Origin: Rhynchopus sp. YZ270_cl-10
Lineage: Eukaryota; Euglenozoa; Diplonemea; Diplonemida; Diplonemidae
Assembly: GCA_964035575.1 (NCBI GenBank)
Contig: OZ037900.1
Span: forward strand, 372,001 to 436,000
DNA: 64,000 nt
Direction: 5' to 3'
This document shows positions 18,760 through 30,212 of this stretch, in pieces. Each line of letters begins with the position of its first letter. Position 1 is the first letter of the stretch. Below the pieces are notes generated by a model that saw only the letters and a list, made by a program, of their open reading frames with translations, did not search any database and was not told the origin of the DNA. The position numbers and the translations under genes were made by a program.

Positions 18760-19996
18760 TGTGTTGTGTTGTGTCTGAGACAAATCTGTTGGGTGAGGGG
18801 TGAGGGGTGGGGGGTGGCTGTTCGAGGAATAAGTGAAGATGCGAAGCTCGGCACGACAACGGAGGGTGTTGTACTGCATTTTGATTTCAAACACGCGTGT
18901 ATCGCATTTATCGGTTTGCATGGTAGCGAGCTGGGCCTCCTTAGCAAAATATGCCCCTAAAAGCTACTGCCTCTAAACCTGTACCAGTGACCACAAGGGG
19001 GCACGAAGATGGACACTCCTCAAGCAGATGAACCACTCTGGATGGTGGGGTGGGTTTTGAATAAAACAGTGTTGAATAATACGTGGAGGGGTTTCTTTTT
19101 CCTTTTAGCTTTTACTTCAGAGGAACAATGTGGGGGACAGAAACAAAAACAAACAAAAAATAATTGAAGCGAGAAAAAGTAAAAACATGAAGTCGCTTAG
19201 AATGAGCTGTTGTTCAGATCACAAAGGTTAACCATGAATAGTGCACAATCATAGCGTTTTCAATATAAAAGTAGAAGAAGCACCTGTGGGTATTGTGGCA
19301 CGTTTTTCTCGGTTATTTTCTTGTTGCTAAGCTGGTCCAAACACAGATGTGTGAACCACGCATCACAAACAAAGATACCTGGAGAACAACCTCAATAGCG
19401 GCACTGCGGTACATAAAAGACATGACCTATTTTCAATAACAAATGAGAAAAAAGAGGACTTGACATACAACAGCTTTCGTACCTTTTGGTTCGAGGGCTG
19501 TTGCAAAAAAGACGAAGTTTTGGCACAGCAGCTGGTCTAGCCCAGCGAAGCGAAGACTTAGCTGCGCACCTACCTACCCCGTTGTAAACGGGAGAGGGAA
19601 ATTACAAAACAAAACAAAAAGTTGGTTCAGTAAGATGCGCCATAGCGAGTCATCCTAAGTCACCTAACAATAAACACTGTTATCTGAGTGCAAGCTAGCC
19701 TGATAAAGAAGAAAAACAAAATCAAAAAAAGAACTTTTCGTTGATCGCTACAACGATTCAACGATACAACCTTTGCAAAAGGCTGTAGTATCAAAAAGAA
19801 AATGGGAGAAAGAACAAAATTTGACTTGAAATACAACAGCCCGCTCGTGACAGTGTACATGAGCATCTTGAAACGAGAAGCACTGCATGGATTCAGTGGA
19901 ATGTGTCCATGCAATGAAGGGGGCCAGAACAATGTGCTGTCTGCTTCATACGTCATAACCTTTTTGTCTTCTCCAATAAACCTCGTTTGGCAATGC
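18760..19996. other. Array spacer A5-A6
   Basis: 5' flank of A5 with the degraded + strand remnant head, then sequence near identical to the A3-A4 spacer, including a truncated snRNA-like element at 19511-19595. Confidence 0.6.
19511..19595 (+). ncRNA. snRNA-like spacer element, 5'-truncated copy 6
   Basis: Same truncated form as copy 4 (GACGAAGTTTTGG onward), as expected if this whole block and the A3-A4 block are recent duplicates. Confidence 0.35.
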
Positions 19997-20902
19997 TCAG
20001 GCAAGCACCAATGCAATGGCTGCGACAAGCAGTGTCACAATCGGTGCACAGACACCACCACTGTCTGTGACCGGCGGGGGTGAGACGACATCCCTTCCGT
20101 AATCGATGAACCTTATGTCGGCCCCGGTCTTGAATACTGGAGCGTTCAGGCAGCCAGTAAGGTCCATTATCGACATCTGCACAACGATGTCCTGTTCGTG
20201 CATTCCGGTCATTGGGTAAAACGAAGTTGAGAAGTTGCTGCAACCAACACAGTAGTCACGGAAGATGTATGGTGTTGCAATGTAAGGCTGTTTGTACAGC
20301 AGGTGGTACGCAGGAACCTGCACTTCGCACCCCGCCTTATCACCCTCAATAACCCACCACACAGACTGCACAAAGAAATACGCAGGGTCCCCCGGAATGT
20401 TCCCTCCCACATTAAAGTCGAATGTCATCGATGTCTCTGCAGTCTGATTACCGATTTGTGTTGCGGCAATCGCACGAGTGTGAATGACGTACCACTCTGG
20501 GGTGATGTCCACAGAAATATCACATGTTGCGGACAAAGTAACTTCAAAGGTGTCAACGTTCGACACGTTGTACCCCACATCGATGGCCCACTTCGACAGA
20601 TCCGCGAACTGAACAGTCCCACTCTGAACCTGGCGTCCAGGCGCAATCTCTTCATCCAGCTTCTTGTGCTCGATGCCTGTAGGTGTGCCCTTGAAGAGGA
20701 TGGGGTAGTTCTTCACGTTGTAAAAAATGCTGCCTCCTGCACAGCTAGATGGCACGTCTTGCGCCTCAAGGTTGATGACCTTGAGGAAGCGGTGTTCATC
20801 AGGGATGGTGAGCTGGAGGGTCTGCGCACGTGTGGAGAGGATCTCAGCGGAGGCACTGCAGGCAAAGAAGAGGAGAGCGAGGGAGGTGCAGTGGGTGGAC
20901 AT
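19997..20902 (-). CDS. Tandem surface protein family, copy A6
   Basis: 301 aa. Near-identical twin of A4 (differences include RAQ for RAK, HTR for HTV, MSI for ISI and NA for NT). Signal peptide, six Cys and short spacer before the GPI-type tail are the same. Confidence 0.85.
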   Translation of the reverse strand: MSTHCTSLALLFFACSASAEILSTRAQTLQLTIPDEHRFLKVINLEAQDVPSSCAGGSIFYNVKNYPILFKGTPTGIEHKKLDEEIAPGRQVQSGTVQFADLSKWAIDVGYNVSNVDTFEVTLSATCDISVDITPEWYVIHTRAIAATQIGNQTAETSMTFDFNVGGNIPGDPAYFFVQSVWWVIEGDKAGCEVQVPAYHLLYKQPYIATPYIFRDYCVGCSNFSTSFYPMTGMHEQDIVVQMSIMDLTGCLNAPVFKTGADIRFIDYGRDVVSPPPVTDSGGVCAPIVTLLVAAIALVLA

Positions 20903-21959
20903 TGTGTTGTGTTGTGTCTGAGACAAATCTGTTGGGTGAGGGGTGGGAGGTGGCTGTTCGAGGAGAAGATGAACCACTCTTCTGCAGAACAGCCTGGTGG
21001 AGAGGCAGAGAGCACACCGTGAGAGGTGGGGAAGGTGGGGGTGGGTTTTGAATAAAACAGTGCTGAGTAATACGTGGAGGGGTTTCTTTTTCCTTTTAGC
21101 TTTTACTTCAGAGGAACAATGTTGCAAAACACAAACAAAAACAAACGAAACGTAATAGAAAAGAAAATAAAGTCGCTTAAAATGAGCTGTTGTTCAGATC
21201 ACAAAGGTTTACCATGAATAGTACACAATCATAGCGTTTTCAATATAAAAGTAGAAGACAGACAACCGACATACAACAGCCCTCGTACCTTTTGGTGCAC
21301 AGAATGTTGGGAAAAAAATTGGACGAAAAATGCTAATCTATTAATGGGATAACGATTAAACGAAAAACTAGCAAAGTTTAAGAAAAGGCTGTTTCTTATT
21401 TTACCACGCTTAGGAACACAGTGAGTGTCAAAAAAGATTGAGCAAATGTGTCCTTGGAGGGAAGGAGTATGGATTATTTGCCGGTTGTCAAAGATAATTC
21501 CGTAACCTACCTCCACAGCTTTGCTGACATCTTTGTGACGAAGAGAGTTGTGGTTTGTGCACCTCTGTTCAATTATGCGTACAAGTTTTGGTACAGCAGC
21601 TGGTCTAGCCCAGCGAAGCGAAGACTTAGCTGCGCACCTACCTACCCCGTTGTAAACGGGAGAGGGAAATTACAAAACAAAACAAAAAGTTGGTTGCGTA
21701 AGATGCGCCATAGCGAGTCATCCTAAGTCACCTAAAAAAGAAAATGGGAGAAAGAAGAAAATTGACTTGAAATACAACAGCCCGCTCGTGACAGTGTACA
21801 TGAGTATCTTAAAACGAACACGTTGAAAAATTGTTTTTGAAGCACTGCAATGGATTCAGTGGAATGTGTCCATGCAATGAAGGGGGCCAGAACAATGTGC
21901 TGTCTGCTTCATGCGTCATAACCTTTTTGTCTTCTCCAATAAACCTCGTTTTGCAATGC
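20903..21959. other. Array spacer A6-A7
   Basis: Second-type 5' flank of A6, unit sequence, a full snRNA-like element (21503-21668), the TTGACTTGAAATACAACAGC motif and the 3' flank of A7. No gene seen. Confidence 0.6.
21503..21668 (+). ncRNA. snRNA-like structured spacer element, copy 7
   Basis: Full-length copy of the element described at 4626-4786, all helices intact. Confidence 0.45.
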
Positions 21960-22883
21960 TCAGGCAAGCACCAATGCAATGGCTGCGACAAGCAGTGTCA
22001 CAATCGGTGCACACACACCACCACTGAGAGGCGAATCTGTGCTGGGGGCGGAGGTGATCGGAGGGGGTGAGACGACACCCTTTGCCTCATCGATGATCAT
22101 CACGAGGGCGCCAGTCTTGAGTGCTGGCGCGTTCAGGCAGCCAGTAAGGTCCATTGTCGAGAACTGCGCAACGATATTCTTGCCTTGCATTCCGGCCATT
22201 GGGTAAAACGTCGATGAGAAGCTGCTGCAACCAACACAGGAGTCACGGAAGATGATGGGTGCAATGTCAGGCTGAGTGTACAGCAGGTGGAACGAAGGAC
22301 GCTGCACCACGCACCCCGCCTTATCACTCTCAGCAGTCCACCACAGAGACTGCACGAAGACGTACACAGGGTGCCCTGCCTGAGCAGCTGGCACAGTAAA
22401 GTTGACTGTCATTGATGTCTGCGCAACCACAGAAGTCTCCGTTGAAGAAACCAAAGCACTGTCAAGGACGTACCACTCTGGGGTGATGTCCACCCAAACA
22501 TCACATGTTGCGGACAAAGTAACTTCAAAGGTGTCAAGGTTCGACACGTTGTACCCCACATCGATGGACCACTTCGACAGACCCGAGAACGCAACAGTAC
22601 CACTCTGAACCTGGCGTCCAGGTGTAATCTCTTCATTCAGCTTCTCGTGGTCGATACCTGCAGGTGTGCCCTTGAAGAGGATGGGATCATTCTTCACCTT
22701 GTACGTAAAGCTGCCTCCTGCACAGCTAGATGGCATGTCTTGCGCCTCAAGGTTGATGACCTTGAGGAAGCGGTGTTCATCAGGGATGGTGAGCTGCAGG
22801 GTCTGCGCACGTGTGGAGAGGATCTCAGCGGAGGCACTGCAGGCAAAGAAGAGGAGAGCGAGGGAGGTGCAGTGGGTGGACAT
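21960..22883 (-). CDS. Tandem surface protein family, copy A7
   Basis: 307 aa, sister of A5 (same VPAAQAGHPVYV insertion). Variable segment AGIDHEKLNEEITPGR. The pre-anchor spacer (PPPITSAPSTDSPL) resembles that of A2, so the copy may be a mosaic. Confidence 0.85.
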   Translation of the reverse strand: MSTHCTSLALLFFACSASAEILSTRAQTLQLTIPDEHRFLKVINLEAQDMPSSCAGGSFTYKVKNDPILFKGTPAGIDHEKLNEEITPGRQVQSGTVAFSGLSKWSIDVGYNVSNLDTFEVTLSATCDVWVDITPEWYVLDSALVSSTETSVVAQTSMTVNFTVPAAQAGHPVYVFVQSLWWTAESDKAGCVVQRPSFHLLYTQPDIAPIIFRDSCVGCSSFSSTFYPMAGMQGKNIVAQFSTMDLTGCLNAPALKTGALVMIIDEAKGVVSPPPITSAPSTDSPLSGGVCAPIVTLLVAAIALVLA

Positions 22884-24279
22884 TGTGTTGTGTTGTGTCT
22901 GAGACAAATCTGTTGGGTGAGGGGTGAGGGGTGGGAGGTGGCTGTTCGAGGAATAAGTGAAGATGCGAAGCTCGGCACGACAACGGAGGGTGTTGTACTG
23001 CATTTTACCAAAAGAAAAAATATGGACGAAGAACAGCACATCAACCTTAGGGACATTGACAGAGACGTGACGCAGCCGCCATCAACTTCACATATATAGC
23101 ATAGACAATAGCTCTCGGCCTGCTTATAATTTTTGTCTCTGTACGAGACAAAAAAAAAGTTGGTTTGCAACACACCAAAAAGGTCTGATGTTGTGCACAT
23201 CTGTCTCGATGGGGAGGAATATAGGTAGAGGATTCTCTAATTAATACCACTACGGCGCAAAACCTACCCCAACTCTAATTGGCTGTCCATGCATTTGCTT
23301 ATGTACGCATGTCAGGTGTGCATCCTGCAGCTGTTTAGGTGTGTCTTAGTATACAGTAAAATAACAGAGGAAGGCGAGGTGCCGCAGCGGGACGCCAGGT
23401 ACGCTGTGTGTGGAACAGAGAAAGAGAAGGGAAATTGTTCTCTTCAGAGAACAGCGCATCGATCCTTACGAGGTGAGAGCGATGGTGGGAGTGCGTTTTT
23501 TATAATAAAACAATGTTGAATAATATTGGGGGTTCCCGTCTATCTTTTTTTGCTTTTACTTCAGAGGGATCTGTGTCGCAAAATGAACAACCCAACCGAA
23601 GTTTCTTTGTTTTTGACAAGCTGGGACAAAGAGAGAAGACAAATACTTATCACAAACAAAGAAACCTACAGAAAAACCAAAGTTGTGGTACATGGAAACA
23701 AAAACCACCATTTTCAGTGATGAAAATGGGGGGAAAACACTGGACGAAAAGTACTAGTCGGTGTATGGGATAACGATTGACCGAAAACAAACTAGCAAAG
23801 AGCAAAGTATAAGAAAAGGCTGTTTCTTATTTCACGCTTAGGAACACTGCAACTTCAAAGGCACACAAAAACAAAAACAAAATATTGTCAAAAAAAGTTG
23901 AGCAAATGTATCCTCGGCAGACGGGCACGGAGTATGTATTATTTTCCACAATAATTCCTTAACCTACCTCCACAGCTTTGCTGACGGAGAGACTCTGTTC
24001 AAGTATGCATAGAAGTTTTGGTACAGCAGCTCTAGTCCAGCGAAGAACTTAGCTGCGCACCTACCTACCCCGTTGTAAACGGGAGAGGGAAATGAGAGGG
24101 GGATTACAAAAACGTTGTAAAATCGTATTCGTTTTGGAAAATTAGGCAAGTGTTACGTGCAGACAGGAGAGGACGGACGCAAAAAGAGAGAAAACCATAT
24201 TCTTTATATGGATTCCTTTTGTCCTGCTTCATGCTTCACAACCTTTTTGTCTTCTCCAATAAACCTCGTTTTGCAATGC
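22884..24279. other. Array spacer A7-A8
   Basis: The first-type 5' flank of A7 breaks off at about 23005 into unique sequence (to about 23500). Then unit sequence, a shortened snRNA-like element (23959-24088) and the 3' flank of A8. No gene supported. Confidence 0.5.
23959..24088 (+). ncRNA. snRNA-like spacer element, shortened copy 8
   Basis: AACCTACCTCC and AAGTTTTGG are present, but the first hairpin is mostly deleted. In the terminal hairpin, bases are lost from both sides of the inner stem (GCAGCTCTAGTCC...GAACTTAGCTGC) while the outer GCAGCT/AGCTGC stem is kept. Confidence 0.35.
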
Positions 24280-25191
24280 TCAGGCAAGCACCAATGCAAT
24301 GGCTGCGACAAGCAGTGTCACAATCGGTGCACAGACACCACCACTGATGGGGACATCTGTGTGGGGCACGAAGGTGATGGGCGCTGGAGAAACGACACCC
24401 TTTGCCTCATCGATGATCATCACGGTGGCGCCGGTCTTGAGTGCTGGCGCGTGCTCACAGCCAGCAAGGTCCACTGTTGAGAACTGCGCAACTACGTTGT
24501 CCTCCTGCATTCCGGTCATTGGGTAAAACGTCGTGGACTGGCTGGCACAACCAACACAGGAGTCACGGAAGATGATGGGTGCAATGTCAGGCTGGGTGTA
24601 CAGCAGGTGGTACGAAGGACGCTGCACCACGCACCCCGACACATCACTGCCACTCCCCCACCACACAGACTGCACAAAGACGTACTTCCCTGCAACTCCA
24701 AGGTGAAAATTGATTGCCATCGATGTCTGCGCATTCACAGTGATCTCCGTTGAAGTAGCAGTGGTGCTGTCAATGACGTACCACTCTGGGGTGATGTCCA
24801 CCGAAATATCACATGTTGCGGACAAAGTAACTTCAAAGGTGTCAAGGTTCGACACGTTGTACCCCACATCGATGGACCACTTCGACAGACCCGAGAACGC
24901 AACAGTCCCACTCTGAACCTGGCGGCCAGGTGAAATATCTTCATTCAGCTTCTTGTGGTCAATGCCTGAAGGTGTGCCCTTGAAGAGGATGGGATCATTC
25001 TTCACATTATATTCTATTCTGCCTCCTGCACAGCTAGATGGCACGTCTTGCGCCTCAAGGTTGATGACCTTGAGGAAGCGGTGTTCATCAGGGATGGTGA
25101 GCTGCAGGGTCTTCGCACGTGTGGAGAGGATCTCAGCGGAGGCACTGCAGGCAAAGAAGAGGAGAGCGAGGGAGGTGCAGTGGGTGGACAT
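24280..25191 (-). CDS. Tandem surface protein family, copy A8
   Basis: 303 aa. Middle part close to A2 (STEITVNAQTSMAINFHLG); start of the mature part is unusual (GGRIEYNVKND). The pre-anchor spacer PAPITFVPHTDVPI is shared only with A9. Confidence 0.85.
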   Translation of the reverse strand: MSTHCTSLALLFFACSASAEILSTRAKTLQLTIPDEHRFLKVINLEAQDVPSSCAGGRIEYNVKNDPILFKGTPSGIDHKKLNEDISPGRQVQSGTVAFSGLSKWSIDVGYNVSNLDTFEVTLSATCDISVDITPEWYVIDSTTATSTEITVNAQTSMAINFHLGVAGKYVFVQSVWWGSGSDVSGCVVQRPSYHLLYTQPDIAPIIFRDSCVGCASQSTTFYPMTGMQEDNVVAQFSTVDLAGCEHAPALKTGATVMIIDEAKGVVSPAPITFVPHTDVPISGGVCAPIVTLLVAAIALVLA

Positions 25192-26664
25192 TGTGTTGTG
25201 TTGTGTCTGAGACAAATCTGTTGGGTGAGGGGTGGGGGGTGGGAGGTGGCTGTTCGAGGAGCAGATGAACCACTCTTCTGCAGAACAGCCTGGTAGAGAG
25301 GCAGAGAGAGCACACCGTGAGAGGTGGGGGATGGTGGGGGTGGGTTTTGAATAAAACAGTGTTGAGTAATACGTGGAGGGGTTTCTTTCTCCTTTTAGCT
25401 TTTACTTCAGAGGAACAATGTTGCAAAATAAACGAAACAAACGAAAGCAAAAAATAAAATTAACAAAAACAACAAAAAATTGCTTGAGGGGTTATTTCAG
25501 ATCTCAAACGTCTGTTTTAAAAATAATGTAAAGACCTTGTGATTTTTTCGGGTTGGGCTTTTCTTTGTTTTTGACAAGCTGGTCCAAAGACAGAAGGCAA
25601 ATTTGCAATATGACCACTTATCACAAACAAAGAAACCCACAGAAAAAACACAGTGTGGACCATGTAAACAAAAACCACCATTTTCAGTGATGAAAATGGG
25701 GAAAAAACACGGGACGAAAAGTGCTAGTCGTTGTATGGGATAACGATTGACCGAAAACAAACTAGCAAAGAGCAAAGTATAAGAAAAGGCTGTTTCTTAT
25801 TTCACGCTTGGGAACACTGCAACTTCAAAGACAAAAACAAAAAACAAAATATTGTCAAAAAAGTTGAGCAGTAACTATTCTGGGTTGTAACTATTTTGGG
25901 ACAGAAATATTCTGGGGCGGAACAAAACTGGGACACTTGGAATTTTTTGGGGTGTATCAGTTTTGTTCGGGCCCGGAATAGTTCTGCTTGTCACCTAAAA
26001 GATAATGAGAGAAGAAAAACATATCAGCCTAAATCTCGTTAGCCGTATACTTCTTTGTCTTTGTTCACTTAATAAATGTATACAAATAACAAAACAACGT
26101 TGAAAAATTGTATTATTTTTGGAAAATTAGGCGTGCGTTAGGTGCAGACAGCCGAGGACGGACGCCGCAAAAAGAGAGAAAAAGGAAAACACACCAAAAC
26201 AAAAGGGAGAAGTAAAAAATCCTGATGACTGCAGTCCAGCCGGTAATTCAGTCGCCACCTTCAACAGTACACAGTTTTCGTGTCGCTGTGTACCCAACTG
26301 TGTCGGAATATTTTGCATCTCTTTGCCTTTATTGGCGTTATTCTCCTCCTCGTTCCCACTAAAAAAAAGTTAGAAAACACACCCTAAAACAAAAAAAACG
26401 CACATTTGGTTAACACTTTGTATATAAATGTGCAGGGAAGGGAAGGTAGTATGGCAATTACATTGTATGTCGGCTTTAATGATGTCGTTTTTATTTTCAT
26501 TTCTGCGAACCCCAAAAACTCAAATCGGACATAATTGAAAACGACACAAACACCCGCCGCACTGTATATTCACGTTCAGCAATATTCTTTATGTAGATTC
26601 CTTTTGTCCTGCTTCATGCTTCACAACCTTTTTGTCTTCTCCAATAAACCTCGTTTTGCAATGC
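25192..26664. other. Array spacer A8-A9
   Basis: Second-type 5' flank of A8, then sequence related to other spacers to about 25865. About 25870-26600 is unlike them: near 25875-25985 it has repeated TTCTGGG/TTTTGGGAC-type words, then AT-rich sequence. No snRNA-like element is recognisable here. No gene seen. Confidence 0.5.
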
Positions 26665-27576
26665 TCAGGCAAGCACCAATGCAATGGCTGCGACAAGCAG
26701 TGTCACAATCGGTGCACAGACACCACCACTGATGGGGACATCTGTGTGGGGCACGAAGGTGATGGGCGCTGGAGAAACGACACCCTTTGTCTTATCGATG
26801 ATCATCACGGTGGCGCCGGTCTTCAGAACTGGCGCGTGCTCACAGCCAGCAAGGTCCACTGTGGAGAATTGTGCAACAACGTTGTTTCCCTGCGTTCCGG
26901 TCATTGGGTAAAACGTCGTGGACATGCTCGAGCAATTAACACAGTAGTCACGGAAGATGATGGGTGCAATATCAGGATGGGTGTACAGCAGGTGGTACGA
27001 AGGACGCTGCACCACGCACCCCGCCTTATCACTCTCAGAGATCCACCACACAGACTGCACAAAGACGTACTTCCCTGCCTGAACTCCAAAGTCCAAGTTG
27101 ATTGCCATTGATGTCTCCGCATTCACAGAAGTCTCCTGTGATGTGACAGAACTGTCAAGGACGTACCACTCCGGGGTGATGTCCACCGAAATCCAGCACG
27201 TTGCGGACAAAGTAACTTCAAAGGTGTCAACGTTCGACACGTTGTACCCCACATCGATGGACCACTTCGACAGATCCGCGAACTGAACAGTCCCACTCTG
27301 AACCTGGCGTCCAGGCGCAATCTCTTCATTCAGCTTCTCGTGGTCGATGCCTGCAGGTGTGCCCTTGAAGAGGATGGGGTAGTTCTTCACGTTGTAAAAA
27401 ATGCTGCCTCCTGCACAGCTAGATGGCACGTCTTGCGCCTCAAGGTTGATGACCTTGAGGAAGCGGTGTTCATCAGGGATGGTGAGCTGCAGGGTCTGCG
27501 CACGTGTGGAGAGGATCTCAGCGGAGGCACTGCAGGCAAAGAAGAGGAGAGCGAGGGAGGTGCAGTGGGTGGACAT
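26665..27576 (-). CDS. Tandem surface protein family, copy A9
   Basis: 303 aa, the most upstream copy. Looks like a mosaic: the N-terminal third (GGSIFYNVKNYPILF) is that of A4/A6, while the C-terminal part (PAPITFVPHTDVPISGG) is that of A8. One otherwise conserved context changes to YCVNCSS. The 5' flank differs from all others soon after the acceptor region. Confidence 0.85.
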   Translation of the reverse strand: MSTHCTSLALLFFACSASAEILSTRAQTLQLTIPDEHRFLKVINLEAQDVPSSCAGGSIFYNVKNYPILFKGTPAGIDHEKLNEEIAPGRQVQSGTVQFADLSKWSIDVGYNVSNVDTFEVTLSATCWISVDITPEWYVLDSSVTSQETSVNAETSMAINLDFGVQAGKYVFVQSVWWISESDKAGCVVQRPSYHLLYTHPDIAPIIFRDYCVNCSSMSTTFYPMTGTQGNNVVAQFSTVDLAGCEHAPVLKTGATVMIIDKTKGVVSPAPITFVPHTDVPISGGVCAPIVTLLVAAIALVLA

Positions 27577-28929
27577 TGTGTTGTGTTGTGTTGTGTCTGA
27601 GACAAATCTGTTGGGTTTTTTTGACTTGAAATGAGGTGGTCAACAGGAGAACATTTGGGGATTTGAGTCACAACAACGAAGTTAAAAGTGTTTCCTCCCT
27701 CTTTTTTTTTGCTTTTGCAGATGGCTGAGAAGTTCGGACCAAGCGTTTATAGAGCTGAAGCTGGGAATGGAGCATGGGGCATAGTGTGGCATCTGCACTA
27801 TGCTGCGTTCTGATAGTATTTCACCAAAAGCAAGAAGACGTAAGAACACGGTGTGAAATACATCAGGAAAACAAAAACAAAAACAAAAAAAAACAGAACA
27901 CAATACAGCATGCATCAAGGACGAGGAGGGAGTAGCATCGAGCGACCCCTTTAGGTCGCTTCTGGTGTAAAGACATAGAGCTACCGTTGGTTCTGTGATA
28001 TGCACGGAACCACCCTGCATTTGTTTGTCATAATATTATCGTTTCCAATAAACTGGCCCCAAGTATAAGATCATTTGCTTTCATGCACAGCTCATCGGCT
28101 GTGTGCTGATCAAACTCCGTGTATGCAAAAAAATAAAATAAAGGGGAAAACAAAAAGTGTGAAGGGAGCTGGATACCTAGTCAGGCGCAGTGCCCCATTA
28201 CCTAAAAACAATTTTTTTTTTTGACTTGAAAGACAGAGCCTCTCGAGACAGTGTACCTTTTGGTGCATGGCCGCATGGATAATGCTGTCCTACATCCATT
28301 TCGTGGTTTACATCTAAAAAAAAAAAAAAAGCAACAACACACAGTATCAGACTACTATCCTATTCTGAGAAATAAAAAACTGTTGAAATGTCTGAGAGAA
28401 AAAAAAATGAAAACAGTCTCTCTTTGTGTACAAGAAAGCACCAGGGGGGGATGGCGGGCTGGGGGGGTGGGCTTCTCCGTTCATCGAACCCGCGAAGGGC
28501 ATAACTCACCGAGCAAGAGTGTAAATAAAAACTTAAAAGATGAACGTGCCTTTCGTGCACGCTCATATCTTAAGCAAAAGAAAAAAAGTTTCAAAAACTT
28601 GTGCGAAATTAAAAAGTGAGAAATAACAGAACGCACCGATTTAATGAAAAAAAAATCGAGTTTTGTAAGATGAATCTAAGCCTCGCACTTAGTCACCTAC
28701 AAAATAAATACAATTACAGCTCGATGCTGAAAACCCCCATCAAAACGACGTCATATCACCCTTTCTAATTTACAAAAAGAATAAAAAACTGCACCACACA
28801 CGCCCCCATTTTATTTGGTGTCTCAAGGTACTGTACACAGCGTCGCCCCGAAAGGCATTGTACTTAGAAAAGGCATGGACGCAGCATCTCTAGAACGCAT
28901 CTGTTTTTTGTTTACTTCATTCGCGCATT
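27577..28929. other. Spacer between array and Pro-rich gene
   Basis: No gene supported. Contains a dispersed TTGACTTGAAAGAC motif (about 28221-28275), a GC-rich stretch with CTTCTCCGTTCATCGAACCC near 28480, and the CTAAG hairpin (28664-28697). Confidence 0.5.
28664..28697 (-). other. CTAAGC hairpin element
   Basis: GTAAGATGAATCTAAG-CCTCGCA-CTTAGTCACC: flanks and stem of the dispersed hairpin family, about 230 bp downstream of the stop at 28930. Confidence 0.55.
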
Positions 28930-29686
28930 TCAGGTTTCATATAAGAAGACACGCTTACTTTGCCCGCCGAGGAGTGGTGTTTCACGAACCTTATTGTTCA
29001 TCGCCTTGCCAGCTTCGAGGCCTTGGTCTTTTACCTTTTGTCTAAGCTGCACTGTGCCGTGTACATAGTCCTCATACGAGGCAAACATACTGCCTGTCGG
29101 CGTGTACTGTATCGCAGCGACTGGTGCCGGTGGAGGTGCTGCAGCTACCTTACGTTTGGGTCGCCACTTCTGCTTGGCCTTTGCTGGAGGGGAGGCGGGA
29201 CACGAGCTCTCAGGGTTCAGCGGTGTCAGTACAAGGCTGATAGGCAAGCTTGCGAGCGTCACTGCAGTCAGACACGGCACGGTAGCAGCGCGCCTTAAAG
29301 GGATCATTGGCGGGCTGCTGCAAGCGGGTGCGGGCATAGTAGCACCTTCAGCAGAGTTGCGGCGGGTGAGCTTTGCGAGAAGTTCTGTGGGGATGAGGGG
29401 ATGGTTGTGGTGCCTTTCGACTAAAAAGAAGAGAAAGAAATACCACTCTGTTTCACATAGCTGAAAGCTCAGTTCAGAGAAACAAGGCTAGCTGCCTATT
29501 TTCAAGACACAAAGTTACAGAAAATCCTAAGAAAAGGGCTGTTGACCTGATATAAAATTGTTATTATTCGGGCATACGTGGACTTGAGGCTCGCTTCTTC
29601 AGACCCTCCGGGATCGGCGACGCTGGCAGCGGCGGGGGTGCATCAGCGATTGTGATAGGGTCGCAGAAGGCCTCCCGGGTCTTCAT
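28930..29686 (-). CDS. Two-exon Pro/Ala-rich protein, unknown function
   Basis: 199 aa from exons 29686-29578 and 29420-28930. The intron (157 bp, GTATGC...TTTTTAG) is inferred from matching phase: a single C at the end of exon 1 joins TC to make Leu, giving ASSPLERHHNHPLIPTELL across the junction. The ATG at 29686 lies 11 bases after CTCTTTCACAG on the sense strand, a good spliced-leader acceptor. The protein has a Pro-rich start, a stretch with LLAKLTRRNSAEG, a basic middle (KAKQKWRPKRK) and a conserved-looking end (SMFASYEDYVHGTVQLRQKV). No domain recognised and no signal peptide. Confidence 0.6.
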
Positions 29687-30212
29687 CTTTCCTTTCGCTG
29701 TGAAAGAGAGCCAAAGCCTGCTGCGCTGTGCACACACACACACACACACACTCCCCTCACACAACCCTCTTTTTCCTTTACAGCCTTCCTGCACGCTTCC
29801 TCTAAAATGCCTTTGTATTTGATAACTAAATAGGTAATTCTTGCGCAGAATATGGCCCCAATGTGTTGTTAACAGATTTAGACGTCTGAACAGCGAAAAT
29901 CCCACTTTGTGTGTGTAGGTATTACCGGGACCGAACCCCCTCTGCGAGAAAGATAGTTTTCCCGCACAACCTTCTCTGGCCCTTCAAATGAAAGGCGTGA
30001 TTTATAGATTTGCAATCCCCCCCCCCCCCCCCCCTTCCACCTCCCTCCTCCCCTTTTTGATTCGTCGGTATACCGAGAAGAGGGGCTTTACAGAAACCCC
30101 CCTTGCTGTGTAGAATAAGTTATCTGAAGAGGTGTGAGTTGCACGCAGTTTGTGGGTGTTTCGAGGAGAGAGGAATATTGCTCAAATGAAGTGCTGTAGG
30201 GTACCTACTAGG

